Shown: piece after piece, positions 63,613-64,000 of the stretch
Numbering within the stretch: position 1 is the first letter of the stretch
Layout of the letters: each line of letters starts with the position of its first letter
From: Allorhizobium sonneratiae
Lineage (GTDB): Bacteria; Pseudomonadota; Alphaproteobacteria; Rhizobiales; Rhizobiaceae
Reading direction: 5' to 3'
Assembly: GCF_023700755.1 (NCBI RefSeq)
Contig: NZ_JAMKOJ010000001.1
Coordinates: forward strand, 62,001-126,000
DNA: 64,000 nucleotides
Notes under the pieces: model-generated
Database searches by the model: none
The model's input: only the letters and a program-made list of their open reading frames with translations
Told to the model about the DNA's origin: nothing
Program-made: the position numbers and the translations under genes

Positions 63613-64000
63613 TTCCGCTTTTCGGTCTGCGGGCGGGAATGGGCCAGCCATTGGTTGGAATAGCGTTTGTCGCCGGTGACTTCGCGGCCCACCCAGGGCG
63701 GCAGCGGCGGGTCTTCCCGATCATTTTCCAGCTCGACTTCCGCAACAATGAGACCGGCATGATCGCCCTCGAACACATCGACTTCCCACAGATAGCCGCC
63801 ATATTCGACATTGTAGCGGGTTTTTTCGATAACGGCTCCGCGGGCCTTGCCGATCAGTTCCAGCGCATCGGCCAGCGGCACGTCATACTCAAACTCATCG
63901 CGGGAAAGACCGGCCTGGCCGATCTTGATGGTCAAGGTGGCCTGGCACTGGTCCTTGATCCTTATACGGACCGAGCGGTCGTCTTCGGACAGGATATAGC
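63597..64000 (-). CDS. CYTH domain protein (partial, N-terminus off the right edge)
   Basis: About 134 residues of the C-terminal part are in the window. The frame is open to the right end and reads YILSEDDRSVRIRIKDQC..., the CYTH core with alternating charged positions that bind triphosphate. Later, YGGYLWEVDVFEGDHAG and LIVAEVELE give the conserved acidic end. CYTH enzymes act on inorganic triphosphate, thiamine triphosphate or adenylate substrates. It overlaps the CHAD gene; in other bacteria the two domains are often one fused protein. A TTG at 63935 is internal, so the real start lies outside the window. Confidence 0.9.
   Translation of the reverse strand, partial: YILSEDDRSVRIRIKDQCQATLTIKIGQAGLSRDEFEYDVPLADALELIGKARGAVIEKTRYNVEYGGYLWEVDVFEGDHAGLIVAEVELENDREDPPLPPWVGREVTGDKRYSNQWLAHSRPQTEKRKWPIV

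Noticed and set aside
62689..64000. Frameshifted CYTH-CHAD fusion
   Set aside because: Each part has a proper stop or start, and the overlap is only 16 bases; two coupled genes explain it without a sequencing error or mutation.

Overview
The window looks like a chromosome segment of an alphaproteobacterium of the order Hyphomicrobiales (Rhizobiales), most likely Rhizobiaceae. This rests on the high G+C content, the gene types (gltX-lysK pair, xylose operon, dual-ATPase peptide importer, type I secretion genes, CYTH/CHAD pair) and short interspersed palindromes built on GAGCATCG and AACCGGTTCCC. All functional names come from motif and family recognition by eye; no database search was run. No tRNA, rRNA, CRISPR array, transposase or prophage was seen.

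Layout. 1-9.0 kb: a dipeptide/oligopeptide ABC importer (two permeases, two tandem paralogous binding proteins, one double ATPase) with an M20 amidohydrolase. 9.3-11.0 kb: an ExoD-family membrane protein and a UDP-glucuronate decarboxylase-like enzyme. 11.3-31.5 kb: the largest block. It holds a 2,236-residue, Ser/Thr/Asn/Asp-rich repeat protein with a C-terminal RTX-like tail, a DUF6165-like protein, two TPR/glycosyltransferase-like proteins carrying four such modules in total, a GT4 glycosyltransferase, a type I secretion ATPase and adaptor, and a Sel1-repeat protein. I read it as a secretion, and possibly glycosylation, system for a giant surface protein. 31.7-38.5 kb: housekeeping and DNA repair genes (CysZ/EI24, endonuclease III, DUF2244, Ada/Ogt-type methyltransferase), a low-G+C trypsin-like protease, a SorC-family regulator divergent from transaldolase, and a secreted SH3-like protein. 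38.7-50.6 kb: a DMT transporter, a His/Ala-rich anchored protein, lysK and gltX, an SLC13-type permease, and a TetR regulator divergent from an EmrAB-type efflux pair with a palindromic operator. 51.0-55.3 kb: a LacI regulator and xylB-GNAT-xylA. 55.6-58.7 kb: an AT-richer island of five small genes, three of them RebB-family R-body proteins, followed by a Crp/Fnr regulator. 58.8-64.0 kb: a chemoreceptor with an adjacent periplasmic binding protein, tRNA hydroxylase TrhO, and a CHAD/CYTH pair cut by the right edge.

Two blocks deserve most attention. The first is the R-body (reb) cluster. R-bodies are protein ribbons that coil inside the cell and unroll with pH; they are best known from Caedibacter, and rhizobial versions have been linked to effects on a eukaryotic host. 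The second is the giant repeat protein with its own secretion apparatus and multi-module TPR/glycosyltransferases. The link between glycosylation enzymes and the giant substrate is inference from gene order and composition.
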